Source of the DNA: Solirubrobacterales bacterium
Lineage (GTDB): Bacteria > Actinomycetota > Thermoleophilia > Solirubrobacterales > 70-9
DNA length: 14,591 nucleotides
Assembly (NCBI GenBank): GCA_030835185.1
Contig: JAUQWL010000150.1
Span: 1 to 14,591, forward strand
Reading direction: 5' to 3'
Shown: positions 12,717 to 14,591 of the stretch, piece by piece
Numbering within the stretch: the first letter of the stretch is position 1
Layout of the letters: each line of letters begins with the position of its first letter
Notes under the pieces: model-generated
Database searches by the model: none
What the model was told of the DNA's origin: nothing
The model's input: only the letters and a program-made list of their open reading frames with translations
Translations under genes and position numbers: made by a program

Positions 12717-14447
12717 TCAGCTCCCGGGCTCGACCACCCGGACCGCGCCGCGCATCAGTGGATGGATGCGGCAGAAGAAAGTGTGCGTTCCCACGGGAAG
12801 ATCCCTGGGCGTTGACCAGGTGGTCCGGTTGACGGTGGGAGCACCGCCGGAACCGAGCTGACCGGAATCGAACTGGTACTCGCCGTCGGGAATCGGATAC
12901 GAGATGCCGGTCGAACGGTTGCAGGGCGACGTGCCTGAGGTCAGCGAGTGCCAGATCTGCCTGCTCCGATCGCCGGATGAAAGCTGGAAGGTCAGCTGGT
13001 CGCCCTTCTCGACGGTCGGTGGCCGGCCGGCGGCGCCCGGGATTCTGAAGTCGCCGGCTTCGTAGCTGTAGCCGCCGATCATCAGTGGTTCGGAGCCCGG
13101 CAGGCCATCGGGCAGCTTGCCGGGGTCCGGACCGACCGTCGGTGGCTTGCCGCCGTGGTCGTTGTTCTCGGCGAAGTGCCCGTGATTGAGAACGCCGCGG
13201 TAGCCGACCTTTTTCGCGTACGGGTTGCGGCCTCCCACGTCGGCATCGGCCATGTAGACCACATTGATCCCCATCGATTCGTACCACGAGGCGATCTTCG
13301 TTTCGTAGGTCGTCTGCAGCTCGAGAGTGTCGCCCGCCCGGACCGCCACCCTCCAGCCCGGCTTCGTCCCGACCATCGCCACATCCCAGGAGACCGGCCG
13401 GCGGTTGCCGAAGTAGTGGGCCCGGGATGTGAACAGCTCGACCCGGTCGCCCTTCACGGACGGCCGCTTCGATCGGCAGACCCTGATCCGCTTCTGCTTC
13501 TTCCTGAAAGCCCGCCTGCGTTCGCCACTCCAGTTCTTCCTCTGCTTGCGGGTCAATCTCCTTTGCGTCCTGCATTCCGGCCCCGCATACGCGGCCCCGT
13601 CACGATTGAGGTAGAGCTCGGTCGAAAGGCCGCCCGTGTGGACGTGGCCGATCGTCTGGACCAGGACACCGTCCCGGTCCACGACCCACTCGTTTTCCTT
13701 CGGACCGATGCCGTAGGGGTTGCCGGCGTCGGCGGGGTAGGTGAACTCGCCGTCCCTGCCGCCGCTGCCACGCCTGACGTCGAAAACCGGATAGTTGGTG
13801 CCGTTCTCGACGTCCATCCAGATCGGCCGCACCGGCTCGATGCCTTCGGCCAAGGGTGATCCGTCGGGGATGAAGTCGATCGTATAGGTGATGTAGAGCT
13901 GCATCGGCTCGGGCACCAGGTTGTGGACCATGTGGTTGAGGATCCAGGTGTCGGTCGTCTCGTAGCGGTAGCCGAAGCCCTGAGGAAGCTCCATCGCCGT
14001 CTTCTCTTCACCGGTGGCGTAAAAACGCTCCGGAAAGTTGGCACCGACCGCTTCGTCGGTTGCGTCTTCCCGGTCCTGGTTGAGCCAGACGCCATGGTGG
14101 AACATGACCTCGCTCGATTTCGGGATCGACCCGTCGGGCCGTACCAGGTTGGGCTCGATCCGCGTGATCCAGCCGTTTTCGGAGGGCCGCTGGTAGGCAA
14201 AGATCGGGTCGTAGTCGATCCGGTTCTGACCCGAGGTGACCGTCAGGGGGCCGCCGTCTTCGCCGACGTAGTAGGTCGTTCGCTCGACCCCGCCGGGGAG
14301 CATGGTCGTCTCCGGCTCGACCATCGCCCGGGATGCCGGAGCGGCGACAAGAAGCAGGACCGCACACAGGAGAAAGCTCGCCCCGGCGACCACACCGCCC
14401 TGACAGATGCGGCCCGCACTGCTCAAAGACTCCACGCTGTGACCCAT
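12717..14447 (-). CDS. Exported PHM-like copper monooxygenase-type protein with C-terminal cupredoxin domain
   Basis: A 576-residue protein. A signal peptide spans about 1-41, with a hydrophobic core at 18-36 and a probable cut after P-A-S-R-A. In the main part, metal-ligand-like residues appear in the order known for peptidylglycine alpha-hydroxylating monooxygenase (PHM): His117-His118, His172 or His175, His268-x-His270, and Met392 in S-M-G-I-N-V-V-Y-M. A 33-residue Cys-bounded basic loop (292-324) interrupts it. A His-rich segment (H422, H424, H431) and a Gly/Pro linker lead to a cupredoxin domain (about 455-576) with His500, Cys559, His562 and Met565, a type 1 copper set. The start ATG at 14447 has GGGAG five bases upstream; GTG at 14483 (after GAGGGG) and TTG at 14504 are alternatives. 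Substrate unknown. A plant Nod19-like or non-catalytic copper-binding role is possible. Confidence 0.75.
   Translation of the reverse strand: MGHSVESLSSAGRICQGGVVAGASFLLCAVLLLVAAPASRAMVEPETTMLPGGVERTTYYVGEDGGPLTVTSGQNRIDYDPIFAYQRPSENGWITRIEPNLVRPDGSIPKSSEVMFHHGVWLNQDREDATDEAVGANFPERFYATGEEKTAMELPQGFGYRYETTDTWILNHMVHNLVPEPMQLYITYTIDFIPDGSPLAEGIEPVRPIWMDVENGTNYPVFDVRRGSGGRDGEFTYPADAGNPYGIGPKENEWVVDRDGVLVQTIGHVHTGGLSTELYLNRDGAAYAGPECRTQRRLTRKQRKNWSGERRRAFRKKQKRIRVCRSKRPSVKGDRVELFTSRAHYFGNRRPVSWDVAMVGTKPGWRVAVRAGDTLELQTTYETKIASWYESMGINVVYMADADVGGRNPYAKKVGYRGVLNHGHFAENNDHGGKPPTVGPDPGKLPDGLPGSEPLMIGGYSYEAGDFRIPGAAGRPPTVEKGDQLTFQLSSGDRSRQIWHSLTSGTSPCNRSTGISYPIPDGEYQFDSGQLGSGGAPTVNRTTWSTPRDLPVGTHTFFCRIHPLMRGAVRVVEPGS
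13476..13574 (-). other. Cys-bounded Lys/Arg-rich insert in the PHM-like protein
   Basis: This part encodes residues 292-324 of the exported protein: a Cys at each end and 16 Lys or Arg among the 31 residues between. It lies between the HxH pair and the Met of the PHM-like pattern. Without it and its short flanks, the spacing between those ligands is close to that in PHM. A disulfide-closed basic loop that touches the cell wall or an acidic partner is conceivable. Confidence 0.7.
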
Positions 14448-14541
14448 CCGCGCTCCCGCAGTAGTTGACGGGAGACTCTCCACCCCGAACCCCCCTCGCG
14501 ACAAACCTAGCGCAAGGTGGGCGATTCCACCGGAGGAGCGA

Positions 14542-14591
14542 TCAGCGCAGTTTGCGCTTTGCGGAAGACGGCTTGCCGAACGGGACTGTCG
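14542..14591 (-). CDS. 3' end of an unidentified gene
   Basis: On the minus strand the sequence is open from the window edge to a TGA at 14544-14542 and encodes T-V-P-F-G-K-P-S-S-A-K-R-K-L-R. A basic tail of this kind is typical of a real C-terminus, and the stop falls 94 bases before the chosen start of the exported protein gene, on the same strand. Fifteen residues are too few to name a family. It might instead be non-coding. A small inverted repeat GCGCA-GTT-TGCGC (14546-14558) overlaps it. Confidence 0.4.
   Translation of the reverse strand, partial: TVPFGKPSSAKRKLR

Noticed and set aside
13155..13859. + strand open frame of 234 codons opposite the PHM-like gene
   Set aside because: It is a shadow of a gene with signal peptide and copper motifs on the minus strand, and shows no family features of its own.

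Overview
The window is high-GC bacterial DNA, dense in genes, with frequent GTG and TTG starts and ATGA/GTGA stop-start overlaps. The gene content (heliorhodopsin, DUF2254 membrane protein, ADH-A-like alcohol dehydrogenase, TrpB2, an ApbE/ferric-reductase-like pair) fits an actinobacterium. My guess is the Thermoleophilia/Solirubrobacterales, but no rRNA or other firm phylogenetic marker is present, so this is inference.

Layout from left to right: the 3' end of an RNA 2',3'-cyclic phosphodiesterase gene (thpR, +) faces a purK-purE operon (-). Next is an OmpR-type regulator/histidine kinase pair (-). The kinase has an Asp/Ser/His-rich tract in its sensor loop. Divergent from it, across a 103-bp gap, is a + operon: a single-pass membrane protein with a strongly acidic ectodomain, an ApbE-type flavin transferase, and a bis-heme ferric-reductase-like membrane protein. 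A tandem universal stress protein (+) follows. It converges on a zinc alcohol dehydrogenase (-), with a 60-bp tandem duplication between the two. A TrpB2-type tryptophan synthase beta chain (-) and a heliorhodopsin (-) come next. A DUF2254 membrane protein (+) diverges from the heliorhodopsin. The last complete gene (-) encodes a large exported protein, and a strong hairpin separates it from the DUF2254 gene. A short 3' fragment of another gene lies at the right edge.

How the parts may work together: purK and purE catalyse consecutive steps of purine synthesis. The two-component system probably controls itself and the divergent acidic protein/ApbE/heme-membrane operon. I read that operon as an envelope redox or metal-handling module, but no flavinylation substrate is visible in it. 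The heliorhodopsin retains the retinal lysine and the counterion glutamate.

The most unusual gene is the exported protein at 12717-14447. Its histidine and methionine pattern (HH, H, HxH, M) follows the two-copper site of peptidylglycine alpha-hydroxylating monooxygenase (PHM). It is fused to a C-terminal cupredoxin domain with a His/Cys/His/Met type 1 copper site. This could be a self-contained copper monooxygenase with a built-in electron donor. The fold assignment rests on motif spacing read by eye and has not been tested by search or modelling.
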